Below are positions 5,204-5,763 of a stretch of DNA of 5,763 nt, one piece after another. Both the position numbers and the translations under genes were made by a program. The stretch is from Bacteriovoracaceae bacterium (GTDB lineage Bacteria; Bdellovibrionota; Bacteriovoracia; Bacteriovoracales; Bacteriovoracaceae), in contig CANFNN010000194.1 of assembly GCA_947448095.1 (NCBI GenBank), positions 1 through 5,763 of the forward strand. The letters run 5' to 3'. Under the pieces are notes generated by a model, which worked only from the letters and a program-made list of their open reading frames with translations, searched no databases and had not been told where the DNA came from. Every line of letters starts with the position of its first letter. Positions within the stretch are counted from its first letter, which is position 1.

Positions 5204-5763
5204 ATGGCACGTATTGAAATTGTTATGCCTCAGATGGGAGAGTCGATTACGACTGGTACTATTACAAAATGGCATAAAGCTCCCGGTGAAGTGATTGAGC
5301 TAGATGCCATCCTTCTAGAGATCTCAACTGATAAAGTTGAATCTGAAATCCCAAGTCCTGTTCAAGGAAAAATTGTTGAACTTCTCTATCCAGAAGGCAC
5401 AACTGTTGATGTTGGTCGTCCAATTGCGATTATTGAAGACGATATGAATGCAGCCGTTTCTGCTCCTGCTAAGTCAGCTCCGGCCGCTGCTAAAACTGCA
5501 GCAGCTCCTGTGGCAGCGACTCCTGCTGCCGCTGCTCCAGTGATTGAAGAGTCTCATGAAGAAGAGGGGTTTCGCTTTTACACTCCGCTTGTGAAGGCCA
5601 TGGCCAAAGAAGCTGGTATCCCACTTTCAGAACTTAAAAATATTCATGGCTCTGGCGCTGGCTCAAGAGTCAATAAAGCAGACCTTGAAGTCTATATTGC
5701 TTCTCGAGGAAAAGCCTCAGCTCCCGCTAAAGCTGCTGTAGCAGCTCCTGCAGGAGTCCCACA
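5204..5763 (+). CDS. Dihydrolipoamide acyltransferase E2, N-terminal part (runs off the window)
   Basis: The first 186 residues of an E2 core subunit; the gene continues past the window edge. E2 takes the acyl group from E1 on a lipoyl arm and passes it to coenzyme A. Residues 1-79 are a single lipoyl domain with the lipoylated K44 in STDKVES and the opening motif MPQMGES. Residues 83-112 are an Ala/Pro linker that lets the domain swing. Residues about 126-165 are the peripheral subunit-binding domain that holds E1 or E3, with the G-S-G-x-G-S-R-V core and R155. A second Ala/Pro linker starts at 170; the catalytic domain with its HxxxD motif would lie beyond. E3 lies just upstream. The lipoyl domain's MGES and EISTDKVE style resembles branched-chain or 2-oxoglutarate E2s more than enterobacterial pyruvate E2, but the substrate cannot be settled without the catalytic domain and E1. 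Confidence 0.95.
   Translation, partial: MARIEIVMPQMGESITTGTITKWHKAPGEVIELDAILLEISTDKVESEIPSPVQGKIVELLYPEGTTVDVGRPIAIIEDDMNAAVSAPAKSAPAAAKTAAAPVAATPAAAAPVIEESHEEEGFRFYTPLVKAMAKEAGIPLSELKNIHGSGAGSRVNKADLEVYIASRGKASAPAKAAVAAPAGVP

Noticed and set aside
5450..5540. GC-shifted, repeat-like stretch as a possible repeat element
   Set aside because: It is the Ala/Pro interdomain linker of E2, which naturally gives repeated GCT and CCT codons.

Overview
This window looks like chromosomal DNA from a Gram-negative, predatory-type bacterium of the Bdellovibrionota (Bdellovibrio/Bacteriovorax lineage). The assignment is an inference from protein style: a degenerate receiver plus HD-GYP protein, a KamA-type radical SAM enzyme, moderate to low GC by eye, and a leading E3-E2 dehydrogenase pair. 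It rests on no database match. I see no mobile element, CRISPR array, tRNA or rRNA.

Layout. Bases 3655 down to 91 hold a minus-strand block of four genes: a DEDDh 3'-5' exonuclease whose C-terminus resembles a WYL domain; an 86-residue two-helix membrane protein; a KamA/EpmB-type lysine 2,3-aminomutase family protein; and a two-part regulator with a pseudo-receiver and a degenerate HD-GYP domain. The first three overlap end to start (4 nt and 29 nt), so they are probably one translationally coupled operon. The regulator follows after a 43-nt gap that contains its own candidate promoter. At the left edge a fifth minus-strand gene begins at base 20 with a Shine-Dalgarno and a promoter; only six codons are visible, and they read like the start of a signal peptide.

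The 132-base divergent region (3656-3787) separates this block from a plus-strand operon of dihydrolipoyl dehydrogenase (E3, 3788-5182) and the start of a dihydrolipoamide acyltransferase (E2, 5204 to the window edge). E2 carries a swinging lipoyl arm and E3 reoxidises it, so the two work in one 2-oxo acid dehydrogenase complex. The E1 gene is not in the window, so it is undecided whether the substrate is pyruvate, 2-oxoglutarate or branched-chain oxo acids.

The points most worth a second look are the exonuclease-WYL architecture, the loss of specific metal-ligand histidines in the HD-GYP protein, and two minus-strand genes (exonuclease and HD-GYP regulator) whose promoters would start transcription at or next to the ATG, suggesting leaderless mRNAs. 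No clearly new multi-gene system could be demonstrated.
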